DNA from: Anaerolineaceae bacterium
GTDB taxonomy: Bacteria; Chloroflexota; Anaerolineae; Aggregatilineales; Phototrophicaceae
Direction: 5' to 3'
NCBI GenBank assembly: GCA_016124855.1
Contig: WGMX01000005.1
Location: 34,488-98,487 of the forward strand
Length of the DNA: 64,000 nucleotides
Shown here: piece by piece, positions 1 through 9,847 of the stretch
How positions within the stretch are numbered: position 1 is the first letter of the stretch
Layout of the letters: each line of letters begins with the position of its first letter
Notes under the pieces: model-generated
What the model saw: only the letters and a program-made list of their open reading frames with translations
Told to the model about the DNA's origin: nothing
The model's database searches: none
Position numbers and translations under genes: made by a program

Positions 1-1
1 C

Positions 2-1831
2 ATGAGCCTGTTTATACTGCCGTGTCTCGTTCTCATGACGACGGTCGCGCTCGCAATTCCCCGTGTTGAAGCAGCACCTAATGGATTTGTAACCCCCTGC
101 GGCACGAATTTTTGTTTGAACGGACAGGTCTTTAACGTTGCAGGGACGAATAACCATTATTTGGGGTTTGGAACCCGAGCCGAAGTTGACCAAGTTCTCA
201 GTGACGCAAAAGCGATGAGCGTTAATGTGGTGCGTACGATTATGCATTCGGTTCGCGGTTCGCTGGACAGCACCCAACAAAACCAAGGTGCCGTGCCATT
301 AAAGTGGAACTGGGGCAGCACCGCCGAGTCCAGCAATTTGGGCATGAATGGGGTTTATATCCTCTATTGGGATACTGCATCTAATAAGATGGCATGGAAC
401 GACAGCACCGAAAACGGTTTGGGTCGTTGGGATTATGTCATCTGGAAAGCCAAACAGCTAAACCTGAAACTGAACATTGCCCTGCTGGACTTCTGGCAGT
501 GGGCAGGTGGTGTGCAGCAGATTAACTCCAATTTTAAACGCGGCAGCTATGACGCAAAAAACGCGCCTGACCGCTACACATTCTTTTTCCAAAATGCTGA
601 CACGCAGCAGTTTTACAGGGAGTGGGTGAATCACGTTCTCAACCGTACCAATACCTTGACGGGCATCAAATATAAGGACGAGCCAACCATATTCGCATGG
701 GATTTAATGAACGAACCCGAAATGGCGGGGTCCGGTCTGGGTCGTCAATGGATTAGCGCTATGTCTGCTTACGTCAAGACTATCGACCCAAATCATATGG
801 TCGCTTCTGGCAACGAGGGATTTGCCGACGGTCACGCAGGGAGCAATCCTCAGATTGAAATGGGGATTTCGACCATCGATTTTGCAACATGGCACACCTA
901 CCCTGTTTATCATAACCTTTCAACCAATGATGTCGTCAACTTGATTAACACCAACTGCCAGATTGGCGCCAATGGCAAAAAGCCAGTGTTACTTCAAGAA
1001 TTCGGTTATCCATCATCGAAGTCTGATCAAAGCACTGCCTATGCATTGTGGCTTAATACCATTCAAAATAATCCTAACTGTGCTGGTTGGCTTTATTGGC
1101 GGCTGGTCAGTAAACAACAAAATGGTCAATATCCGGCAGATAATGGTGAACATCTCGACATATACAATAACAACAGCGCCTCGGCACAGGTATTCAAAAA
1201 TGCAGCGGCCAAGTTAATCGCCCGCAATGGGAGTGCGCCTGCCACCAATACACCTGCACCTGTTAGCACAACTATCCCGACGAGCGCACCGCTGCCAACA
1301 AACATACCCTTACCATCCAATACACCGATGCCAACAACTGCCGCACAAGGTGCTGTCGAAACCTTTGTCAAAGCCATTAACTTCAATGGTTCGGTGGTCA
1401 CGATTCAGGGAAACACGTGGCTCAGTTTCAGCAGCGCGCTGGGACAGGGCTTGAGTGTTTCGGGTGCGGCCACGGATACCAAAGCACTGCCACCCAATCC
1501 GGCGACTGATGCGGCTACCGATCAAATGTTGGATACGCTCATTTATGCATCGACTGATCCGGGAACCATTAACCTTACTCAAACCATACCCAACGGCACT
1601 TACCATATTTATCTGTGGACGATGGAGAACTACGCCGGAAACCAACGTCGTTGGAACCTCACTGCCGAAGGTATTCCAATGGCGAACAATCTGGGTGATC
1701 TAGGAATGAACCAGTGGAAGCGCTATGGTGCATATACAGTGGTTGTCGTGGATGGGAATCTTAACTTGAGTTTAATCGGCGTGGTAGGTCGCCCCATGCT
1801 TATGGGTATGGAGATTTACGCCTTCAAATAA
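2..1831 (+). CDS. Secreted GH5-family glycoside hydrolase (mannan endo-1,4-beta-mannosidase/cellulase-like) with Pro/Thr linker and C-terminal carbohydrate-binding-like domain
   Basis: Signal-peptide-like N-terminus; GH5 signatures FAWDLMNEPE and VLLQEFGYPS; TPAPVSTTIPTSAPLPTN linker. Start lies at the window edge so the true 5' end is uncertain. Confidence 0.85.
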   Translation: MSLFILPCLVLMTTVALAIPRVEAAPNGFVTPCGTNFCLNGQVFNVAGTNNHYLGFGTRAEVDQVLSDAKAMSVNVVRTIMHSVRGSLDSTQQNQGAVPLKWNWGSTAESSNLGMNGVYILYWDTASNKMAWNDSTENGLGRWDYVIWKAKQLNLKLNIALLDFWQWAGGVQQINSNFKRGSYDAKNAPDRYTFFFQNADTQQFYREWVNHVLNRTNTLTGIKYKDEPTIFAWDLMNEPEMAGSGLGRQWISAMSAYVKTIDPNHMVASGNEGFADGHAGSNPQIEMGISTIDFATWHTYPVYHNLSTNDVVNLINTNCQIGANGKKPVLLQEFGYPSSKSDQSTAYALWLNTIQNNPNCAGWLYWRLVSKQQNGQYPADNGEHLDIYNNNSASAQVFKNAAAKLIARNGSAPATNTPAPVSTTIPTSAPLPTNIPLPSNTPMPTTAAQGAVETFVKAINFNGSVVTIQGNTWLSFSSALGQGLSVSGAATDTKALPPNPATDAATDQMLDTLIYASTDPGTINLTQTIPNGTYHIYLWTMENYAGNQRRWNLTAEGIPMANNLGDLGMNQWKRYGAYTVVVVDGNLNLSLIGVVGRPMLMGMEIYAFK

Positions 1832-1946
1832 CGCCTAGGGTGTCTCCGAAAACCGCATAATATCCATAATGAGAGCGCTTAACCGAGCGCTCTCATGCTA
1901 TACTCTGCCCAATATTCTAACTATCCAACGAACGAGCAATGATTTT

Positions 1947-3962
1947 ATGCATTCTACTAGCATGGTCGGTGTAGATATTGGTGGAACGTTTACCGATTTA
2001 GTGGTTAGTGAAGAGGGACAGCTCAAAATCCATAAACTTTTGAGTACACCTGCTAATCCAGCGCAGGCTATGTTAGCTGGTCTTGAAATCATTACACCCG
2101 GTGGATTATCTGCGCTGCAACGGGTGTCGCATGGCTCAACAGTGGCGACCAACGCCATTTTGGAACGCAAAGGCGCGAAAACCGCACTCATCACGACCCA
2201 AGGTTTCCGTGACCTGCTGTTCATCGGTCGTCAAAATCGTCCGCAGCTTTACGCCTTGCAGCCTCAACTACCTCCGCCGTTGATTCCACGCCGTTGGTGC
2301 TACGAAATCCCTGAACGTCTAGATTACACCGGCGCGGTTTTAACGCCGCTCGACACAGATACGCTTGACCGTGTTCTCGATGACATCGCCGAACAAGGTA
2401 TCGAGTCGGTAGCTGTATGCCTCTTATATAGCTACGTCAATGCGGCTCACGAGCAGGCCGTGAAGCAGCGTATCCTTGAACGCAATCTGCTGCAAGAATG
2501 GCAAATAGCCCTTTCAAGTGATGTTCTGCCCGAATTCCGAGAATACGAACGGGCCAGCACCGCCGCGCTGGATGCTTATGTCCGACCCGTCATGAGCCGT
2601 TACCTGACCACACTCGAAAATCGACTAAACGCCAACAGCAATCGTGTCTCGTTACGCATTATGAAATCAGACGGCGGTGTAATGAGCGCCGGACGCGCCC
2701 GTCAACAAGCCGTACAAACCGCGCTCAGTGGGCCAGCCGCCGGTGTCATCGGCGCATTTCACATCGCAAAACTGGCAGGCTACGACCATATCATTACGCT
2801 GGATATTGGTGGCACATCAACCGATGTTGCTATTTGTCCCGGCGCACCGGTTCGCCGTCCCGAAAGTGAAATTGACGGCCTGCCGCTGCGAATCCGGCTG
2901 CTGGATATTGAAACCATTGGCGCGGGTGGCGGGTCAATTGCGCGGCTCGATGCCGGTAATGCGCTGCGTGTCGGGCCAGAAAGTGCTGGATCAACACCGG
3001 GGCCGATCTGCTACGGGCGCGGCGGCACGAGCATCACCGTCAGCGATGCCAACGCCGTACTCGGTCGGCTTGACCCTGACCATTTCCTCGGTGGCAGTAT
3101 GAGTCTCGATGTAAAAAATGCTCAGGCGGCGATCCATAAACTCGCCAGTGATATGCATCTCAGTCCATCAGCGGCAGCAGCGGGCATTATCAATATTGCG
3201 AATGTGAATATTGACCGTGCTGTTCGGCGCGTGTCGGTGGCACGGGGATACGATCCTCGCGGATTTACTTTGGTGGCATTTGGAGGTGCGGGCCCCTTAC
3301 ATGCTTGTGAAGTTGCCGCACGGCTCGATATCCCACGAGTCCTCATCCCGCGTTATCCCGGTGTGTTGTGCGCCTTCGGTTTGCTCGTCGCCGATGTCGC
3401 CCTCGATTACAGCCGTTCAGTGTTGGGCTTATACACCAACAATACCCCTACTCAATTGGACGGTCTGCTTGCTGAAATGCTCATGCAGGCCAAAACTGAA
3501 TTGGCTCAGGAAGGTATTCATGAGACAGAAATGGTTTTTCGCCCGACTATCGACATGCGTTATCAAGGTCAAGCCTATGAATTAAGCGTCAGCTTTCAAT
3601 CTGGCAGCAATGATTTAGTCGATGCTTTCCACAACTTGCATGAGCAAACGTATGGACATGCTCTGCGCGAACGGGCTGTTGAAGTGGTCAACATTCGTTT
3701 GCAAGCAGTCGGCGTTGTGGAAAAACCACAGCTCATCCCTGAAGAAATGGCTGGTGATTTGTCGCTTAATCAAGCGCATCTCGGTTATAAAACAACGATT
3801 ACAGGTGAGCAAATGGCGCTCTATGAACGGGATTTGCTGCCCATCGGCGCATCCTTCGATGGCCCTGCTCTCGCCTTCCAATTCGACAGCACCATTTACG
3901 TTGCTGAGGGCTGGCGTGCCAGAGTGGATGGCTATCGCAATTTAATTTTAGAACGTCAATAA
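1947..3962 (+). CDS. hyuA: Hydantoinase/oxoprolinase subunit A (HyuA family)
   Basis: VGVDIGGTFTDLV N-terminus, HGSTVATNAILERKGAKTALITTQGFRD, ITLDIGGTSTDVA, VAFGGAGPLHACEVA; ATG at 1947 chosen over the longer ORF start. Confidence 0.93.
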   Translation: MHSTSMVGVDIGGTFTDLVVSEEGQLKIHKLLSTPANPAQAMLAGLEIITPGGLSALQRVSHGSTVATNAILERKGAKTALITTQGFRDLLFIGRQNRPQLYALQPQLPPPLIPRRWCYEIPERLDYTGAVLTPLDTDTLDRVLDDIAEQGIESVAVCLLYSYVNAAHEQAVKQRILERNLLQEWQIALSSDVLPEFREYERASTAALDAYVRPVMSRYLTTLENRLNANSNRVSLRIMKSDGGVMSAGRARQQAVQTALSGPAAGVIGAFHIAKLAGYDHIITLDIGGTSTDVAICPGAPVRRPESEIDGLPLRIRLLDIETIGAGGGSIARLDAGNALRVGPESAGSTPGPICYGRGGTSITVSDANAVLGRLDPDHFLGGSMSLDVKNAQAAIHKLASDMHLSPSAAAAGIINIANVNIDRAVRRVSVARGYDPRGFTLVAFGGAGPLHACEVAARLDIPRVLIPRYPGVLCAFGLLVADVALDYSRSVLGLYTNNTPTQLDGLLAEMLMQAKTELAQEGIHETEMVFRPTIDMRYQGQAYELSVSFQSGSNDLVDAFHNLHEQTYGHALRERAVEVVNIRLQAVGVVEKPQLIPEEMAGDLSLNQAHLGYKTTITGEQMALYERDLLPIGASFDGPALAFQFDSTIYVAEGWRARVDGYRNLILERQ

Positions 3963-4006
3963 TTTCATCAACTTCTTTGTCCTAACATCTATTGAAAAGA
4001 GCAATC

Positions 4007-4771
4007 ATGCGTAAAAGTAAAATTCTGGCAAAAGTACGGGCAGGCCAACCGGCACGGCTGGCGATGATGGGTTACTTCATTCCGGCGTTTGTGGCTTATG
4101 CCGCCAAATTGGGTTTTGATGGCATCTGGTTGGACATGGAACACCACAACTTTGATGACCGCGAAGTCCAAGCCCTGTTGGCCTTTTTCCACCTTTACGA
4201 TATTGACTGCCTCGTTCGTCCACCGACCCGTGAAAAACCCCGTTTGTATCGTTATCTGGAAGATGGTGCGACGGGTCTAATAATTCCGCACGTCAACGAT
4301 GCTGAAACAGCGCGGGACTTGGTGCAAAGCGTCAAGTTTCCGCCGGTAGGAGATCGGGGTATTCATGGACGCGGCTTGGATGCCAACTTCGGCCTCGATA
4401 CGAAAGACGCGCTAGTCGAAAACGCCCTAAAAGAAACGTTCGTCGTCGTACAGATCGAAACCCCGCAAGCCTTAGCCCAAGCCGAACAAATGGCCGCTAT
4501 TCCCGGTTTAGATGGTTTGTATGTTGGCCCTGCCGATTTAGGACTGCGCCTTAAGCTGCAACCCGACGGCATCCACGTCAATAAGGCGATTGCTCAAATC
4601 GCTGCCATTTGTCGCCAGCATGGCAAGATGTGGGGATCGCTGGCTGCGACCGAAGAAGATTTGATTTTGCACCGTGACTTGGACGCGACCCTGCAAGTGT
4701 GGGGCGTTGACGCACGTATCCTCCAAGCTGGCCTCACCCAAGCATGGGCCGATTTGGAACGCGTATTGTAA
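4007..4771 (+). CDS. HpcH/HpaI aldolase family protein
   Basis: GFDGIWLDMEHHNFD, VQIETPQALAQAEQMAAIPGLDGLYVGPADL typical of class II HpcH/HpaI aldolases. Confidence 0.92.
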   Translation: MRKSKILAKVRAGQPARLAMMGYFIPAFVAYAAKLGFDGIWLDMEHHNFDDREVQALLAFFHLYDIDCLVRPPTREKPRLYRYLEDGATGLIIPHVNDAETARDLVQSVKFPPVGDRGIHGRGLDANFGLDTKDALVENALKETFVVVQIETPQALAQAEQMAAIPGLDGLYVGPADLGLRLKLQPDGIHVNKAIAQIAAICRQHGKMWGSLAATEEDLILHRDLDATLQVWGVDARILQAGLTQAWADLERVL

Positions 4772-4853
4772 TTGACCCTTTATGAACCCTTATGGTATCA
4801 TCTCATTAAGATGAGTATAAGGAGTATGAAAATTCGTAACAGTAATCGACTCA

Positions 4854-5900
4854 ATGACTGCTCTTAAGGCGCTTGTACGTTCGGGTGAAACCAACTGGAA
4901 ACAGTATGGCGAGGTCTACACTGCTTATTTCGATGATCTGGTATTGTTCAATTACACCGCATTGGCTCAATACACCGAACGTTGGAATTGGTTTGAACTC
5001 AACAGTCGCGGCTTAATTCTCAATCGCAAAACTGGGGAAATAGTTGCCTTACCTTTCCCTAAGTTTTTCAATTGGGGCGAAGGTGGACGCGTAACCAACG
5101 CACCGATTCAATCCATCACCGAAAAAATTGATGGCAGTCTTGGGATTCTCTATCGGGTAAATGACAAGTTCCGTATTGCCACTCGCGGTGCTTTTCAAAG
5201 CGAACAAGCCTTATGGGCAACCCAATATCTCAATAACCACTTCAATCTATCCGGTTTAGACAACGATCTCACCTTACTATTCGAGATTGTTTACCCTGAT
5301 AATCGCATTGTTGTGCATTATGGCGACCGTGAAGATTTGGTATTAATTGGTGCACGTAATCGGCTCACGGGGGAAACATTACAAATTCCAGCGCTCAAAG
5401 AATTGAGTACACGCTTCGGATTCAATCTGCCAACGGTATACGACTTTGGCAGTATAGAGGATATGTTACAAGCCGCGGCAAAATTGAAAGTCGATTATGA
5501 AGGTTGGGTCGCGACCTTTGGCGATGGCAGTATGTTCAAATTCAAAGGCGCGATGTATCAATTGGCTCATCGCTTTTTGACAGGTGTGACCTTTAATCAA
5601 GTGCTTCAAGCTGTCGCCAATGGTCAATTTGACAACCTTATTGAAGGTGTACCCGATGAATTTCTAGTCACCGTTCGGGAATACAAACGAACTATTGATG
5701 ACAAAGTGGCAGAAATAATCACTTTTGTGATAACTGAAATGCAATCGGCTCCAAAAGATTCTCGCAAGGAATTTGCACTTTGGGCGCAAACTGTGAAGGT
5801 ACGTTACGCAAGAGTCATGAAAGTGCATCCATCGTACTTTTTCGCGGCACTGGATAACAAGCCGCTTGAACCACTTATCTATAAGCATGCGTTTGAATAA
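4854..5900 (+). CDS. T4 RNA ligase 1 (RnlA)-like ATP-dependent RNA ligase
   Basis: Nucleotidyltransferase motifs: I EKIDGSLGILY, preceding RGLILNRKTGEIVALPFPKFFNWGE, III LLFEIVYPDNRIVVHY, IV DYEGWVATF, V FKFKGAMY. Confidence 0.88.
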   Translation: MTALKALVRSGETNWKQYGEVYTAYFDDLVLFNYTALAQYTERWNWFELNSRGLILNRKTGEIVALPFPKFFNWGEGGRVTNAPIQSITEKIDGSLGILYRVNDKFRIATRGAFQSEQALWATQYLNNHFNLSGLDNDLTLLFEIVYPDNRIVVHYGDREDLVLIGARNRLTGETLQIPALKELSTRFGFNLPTVYDFGSIEDMLQAAAKLKVDYEGWVATFGDGSMFKFKGAMYQLAHRFLTGVTFNQVLQAVANGQFDNLIEGVPDEFLVTVREYKRTIDDKVAEIITFVITEMQSAPKDSRKEFALWAQTVKVRYARVMKVHPSYFFAALDNKPLEPLIYKHAFE

Positions 5901-5918
5901 CAGCGCTTCATATCGGCT

Positions 5919-5995
5919 GTGAATGAAAATACCTCATCTTCCTCATCGACTTTTACGTTAGTATGAGGAATGAGGTTGTCACGCTGTTCATTCAC
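5919..5995. other. Nested inverted-repeat (stem-loop) structure in noncoding DNA downstream of the RNA ligase
   Basis: Outer arms GTGAATGAA (5919-5927)/TTCATTCAC (5987-5995); inner arms ACCTCATCTTCCTCAT (5931-5946)/ATGAGGAATGAGGT (5963-5976), one bulged base. Confidence 0.7.
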
Positions 5996-6177
5996 GCCGC
6001 AGTGAATAAGAACCAACCCATGAGCTGTAGATAATGTACCAGCCGTCTACCTTAATAAATGTCTATGGATTGTTGAGCAGGCCAAAAACTGCCCACAATC
6101 AGTGTTGAGACGCTTGCAGGCCGTCAATTTTCGAAAGCAGCCAACAGATAGCCAAGGCGGAATGTGAATGAAGCAAC

Positions 6178-7098
6178 GTGATCAAAGAAAATAGACCTAT
6201 GACTCAACCGCTAATTGCAAAGTCACCGTCTTTAGCTGAGCGTGTACGGAACATTCCCCGTGAACTGATCACACTCATCACCATCGCATTGATATTCGCG
6301 GTGGTATGGTGGCTATTAGCACTCTCTCAACGCGACGGAACCCGTTTCTTGATCTGGGATGACCAAGCCTCCACCTTTACCTCGGCACTCACCTTTCTAA
6401 GCCACCCTAACGACTCTCCGGGATTTTTCAATCCACCTTGGGCCATGATTTTGCTTATTCCCTTCGATCCACTACCATTAGAATGGGCAGCCTTCGCTCA
6501 AATATGCTTATATTACGTACTCTTAGCAGGTATCGTTTATAAATTCGGTGGGAATAAATGGTCACTGATCGTCGCACTGACATCCCTTCTGGCAGTCGAT
6601 ACCGCGCTCGAAATTAACATCGACTGGATGGTATGTATTGGTTTACTTGTGCCAGCCGTTTGGAGTGCACCGTTTCTGATGGTCAAGCCACAAGCCGCAT
6701 TCGGCTACGTATTCAGTTTTAAACGGCGTCATTTTATTCGCGCCAGCATCGTTGGATTGATCGTTATGCTCGCGGCCTTTATCATTTGGGGCAATTGGCC
6801 GCTGGCGATGTGGAATGCTATCCAAATTTACGATACAAACGTATTGGTCAACCTTGCGCCTAAAAACATTATCACGCTGCCCGTTTCAATTATCATCGGT
6901 ATTGCATTGGGTATATATGCTTTCCGCAAGCGTGATCCAATTTTGTGTACGGCGGCGGGTTTCTTTTTTGTGCCCTATACCGCCCCCAATAGCGTACTGA
7001 TTATTTTCACCTTACTGGCTTGTCGCTGGCCACGTATACTGTTGCTTGTGAGCGCGGTTTGCTGGTTTATTGTCATAGGTTTACTGCTCGCCAAATAA
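6178..7098 (+). CDS. Multi-pass membrane protein (GT87/DUF2029-like)
   Basis: Many hydrophobic segments; ORF with good coding character; alternative ATG at 6199. Confidence 0.75.
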   Translation: MIKENRPMTQPLIAKSPSLAERVRNIPRELITLITIALIFAVVWWLLALSQRDGTRFLIWDDQASTFTSALTFLSHPNDSPGFFNPPWAMILLIPFDPLPLEWAAFAQICLYYVLLAGIVYKFGGNKWSLIVALTSLLAVDTALEINIDWMVCIGLLVPAVWSAPFLMVKPQAAFGYVFSFKRRHFIRASIVGLIVMLAAFIIWGNWPLAMWNAIQIYDTNVLVNLAPKNIITLPVSIIIGIALGIYAFRKRDPILCTAAGFFFVPYTAPNSVLIIFTLLACRWPRILLLVSAVCWFIVIGLLLAK

Positions 7099-7106
7099 GG
7101 ATATAA

Positions 7107-8678
7107 ATGAACACAAGCGTAGACCCCATTTCACTGGAAGTATTTAAGAACCTCTTTGCGGCGGTTGCCGAGGAAATGGGTGTGACGCTGCAACGTGCCA
7201 GCTTCAGCCCCAACATCCGTGAACGGCTGGACTTTAGCTGCGCGGTATTCGATGCCCAAGCACGAATGGTCGCGCAGGCCGCCCACATTCCGGTACACCT
7301 CGGTAGTATGCCCGCCTCAGTCGAGTCGGCACTGAGTGAGTTTGAAAGCCTCTCAGCCGGCGATGTCATCATTCTGAATGATCCCTATCACGGCGGCACA
7401 CATCTGCCCGATATCACGATGGTGTCGCCTGTTTTTGTGGACGGTGAAGTGCGCTTTTTCGTTGCCAGCCGTGCCCATCACGCTGATGTCGGTGGCATGT
7501 CACCGGGATCACTGCCGCTTAGCACCGAACTCTATCAAGAGGGCATCATTATCCCGCCCATCAAATTGATTGATGCTGGCAAGCGTAATACAGGTGTTTT
7601 AGGACTTATCACCGCCAACAGCCGCGCACCGGAAGAAAGACTTGGCGATCTCGAAGCGCAGTTGGCTTCGCAGCGAGTCGGCGAAAAACGATTACTGGCG
7701 ATGGTAGCTGAACATGGTGAAGCGCAGGTTAGTGATCATGCTGCTGCACTCCTCGATTACTCACGCCGCATGACCGAGTCGGTGATCGCCGCTATTCCGG
7801 ATGGCGAATACACTTTTGAAGATGCGATGGAAGGTGATGGGCAGCACGAATTCCGCATCCCGATTAAAGCGACTCTGAGAGTCAGCGGCTCAAAATTGAC
7901 GGTTGATTTCACAGGCAGCGCGGCACAGGTCGCAGGAAATATCAACGCGGTTGAGGCCATTGTGCGCTCCGCAACGTGGTACTGCATCCGTTTATTGGCA
8001 GAGGACGATGTGCCTGTCAATCATGGGTGTTTCGCGCCCGTAAGCGTTATTACGCCACCTCACAGCTTACTTAATCCTGTGTTTCCGGCAGCGGTCGCCG
8101 TCGGCAACACCGAAACCGGACAACGCGTAGTTGATACGGTACTCGGTGCGTTGGCCCAAGCCTTGCCCGGTCACATCCCGGCAGCCAGCCAAGGCAGTAT
8201 GAATAACTTCACCTTTGGTGGGAACCACAACGGGCGGGCATTCGTCTACTATGAAACGATTGCGGGCGGGCATGGTGCAGGCATATTAGGTGATGGCCTA
8301 AGTGGTCGCCACAGCCACATGACCAACACCCGCAATACCCCTGTCGAAGTGCTGGAATATGCCCTACCTGTGCGCGTCATGGAATATGCCCTGCGCGAAA
8401 CTTCAGGCGGCAAAGGTGAGCATCACGGTGGTAATGGCATTAAGCGCGTATATGAGTTTCTCGTGCCTGCGACCATCACCATCAACAGTGAGCGCCGTAT
8501 TTACGCGCCCTACGGCTTAGAAGGTGGCGCAGCCGGAGAAAAGGGCGAAAACAAAATTATCCGCCGTGACCAATCGATCCAAAATGCCAGCGGCAAATTC
8601 ACCGGCAGCGTCGAAGCAGGTGACTGTGTTGTGCTGGAAACGCCGGGTGGTGGCGGATGGAGAAGTTCAAAAAGCTAA
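7107..8678 (+). CDS. hyuB: Hydantoinase/oxoprolinase subunit B (HyuB family)
   Basis: SLEVFKNLFAAVAEEMGVTLQRASFSPNIRERLDFSCAVFD, DVIILNDPYHGGTHLPDITMVSPVF, ETSGGKGEHHGGNGIKRVYEF. Confidence 0.95.
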   Translation: MNTSVDPISLEVFKNLFAAVAEEMGVTLQRASFSPNIRERLDFSCAVFDAQARMVAQAAHIPVHLGSMPASVESALSEFESLSAGDVIILNDPYHGGTHLPDITMVSPVFVDGEVRFFVASRAHHADVGGMSPGSLPLSTELYQEGIIIPPIKLIDAGKRNTGVLGLITANSRAPEERLGDLEAQLASQRVGEKRLLAMVAEHGEAQVSDHAAALLDYSRRMTESVIAAIPDGEYTFEDAMEGDGQHEFRIPIKATLRVSGSKLTVDFTGSAAQVAGNINAVEAIVRSATWYCIRLLAEDDVPVNHGCFAPVSVITPPHSLLNPVFPAAVAVGNTETGQRVVDTVLGALAQALPGHIPAASQGSMNNFTFGGNHNGRAFVYYETIAGGHGAGILGDGLSGRHSHMTNTRNTPVEVLEYALPVRVMEYALRETSGGKGEHHGGNGIKRVYEFLVPATITINSERRIYAPYGLEGGAAGEKGENKIIRRDQSIQNASGKFTGSVEAGDCVVLETPGGGGWRSSKS

Positions 8679-8710
8679 TCTGACTTCATGAGCACTATCA
8701 GGAGCGATTT

Positions 8711-9697
8711 ATGGAATCAAATTTCATCATTGATATTATTCGTCGTTCCAACCGAAATCAACTGCTTGTGTGGGGCATCGGTTTGATACTGGTGCTGATT
8801 GCCATCAGTTTTAGCGTCAACCAATATTACAATCTGTTGGCAGGCCCATTTGAGGTCGATAAATCCTATATCGAAGCCATTAAAGATGTTACCCAATTAG
8901 ACAAGTTTTATGTCACTATTAAAGGGGATAAAACCGCCGACACCCAATATTATGTAACCAACACCACCAACGGTATCGAAACCAGCAAATATTACTATAA
9001 AGCGTTAGTTCTTGATAAAAACCTATTGTTGGTCAAAACAGGTGAAGTCAATAATCAAGATGGTTATACAGGCGCATTAACCCCTATTCCCTTTGATGAG
9101 CAGCGGGAAATAGTAGACCCGCTTAATTCAGAAGCGTTCTTGCCCTTCATGCTTGATGCAGGTGATTTCCGTAATACCGGTTTTGCTGGAATGGCAGCCG
9201 CCGCCATCGTCTTTCTCGTCTGTCTGTGGGGGATATTACGGACAGTCAGCCGTGTCGTCAGCCATGAACGCCATCCCATCTGGCGCGGATTGGAACGTTT
9301 TGGTGAACCCGTAAGTGTAGCAGACCAAATTACCACCGAGGTCAACAGCAGCGCTCAACAGGTTGGTAAGGCACAGTTGACATCCAATTGGCTCGTAGCC
9401 GCCCAAAAATCGACGTTAGAAACCACACAGCTCAAAGACATCATCTGGATTTACAAAAAGGTTGTGAATGGACGCGGCGGCAGGCGTTTCTCGGCGCTCA
9501 TCTATGACCGCTACGGAAAACTAACCACGGTCACCGGGAAAGAAGCACAAGTGGACGAAACCTTGCGCGGCCTCGCCCAACGAATGCCATGGATAATGGT
9601 CGGCTACAGCGCTCAAACACAAGCCGCATGGAATAAAGATCGGGCTAACTTTATCGCTGCGGTAGACCAACGCAAAAAGCAGGCATCAAACCAATGA
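8711..9697 (+). CDS. Hypothetical membrane protein, two predicted TM segments
   Basis: Hydrophobic segments LLVWGIGLILVLIAISFSV and AAAAIVFLVCLWGIL; in-line with upstream gene and ATG preceded by AGGAG. Confidence 0.75.
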   Translation: MESNFIIDIIRRSNRNQLLVWGIGLILVLIAISFSVNQYYNLLAGPFEVDKSYIEAIKDVTQLDKFYVTIKGDKTADTQYYVTNTTNGIETSKYYYKALVLDKNLLLVKTGEVNNQDGYTGALTPIPFDEQREIVDPLNSEAFLPFMLDAGDFRNTGFAGMAAAAIVFLVCLWGILRTVSRVVSHERHPIWRGLERFGEPVSVADQITTEVNSSAQQVGKAQLTSNWLVAAQKSTLETTQLKDIIWIYKKVVNGRGGRRFSALIYDRYGKLTTVTGKEAQVDETLRGLAQRMPWIMVGYSAQTQAAWNKDRANFIAAVDQRKKQASNQ

Positions 9698-9847
9698 TAT
9701 TGCGGAAAGTCTGGTGAGCGCGTTATAGTGCTGGTGTAACACAGTAATTCATTCACAAGACAATTGCGAACGCAGAATCGTAAAGTCTTGGCACGATTCA
9801 AATCAAAATTTCTTTGACCAGCAGCGCAATTTAAGGAGTCTATAATC

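Noticed and set aside
1247-1345. Repetitive ACA/CCA-rich stretch as a possible DNA repeat array
   Set aside because: Explained as the Pro/Thr/Ser interdomain linker of the secreted glycoside hydrolase.
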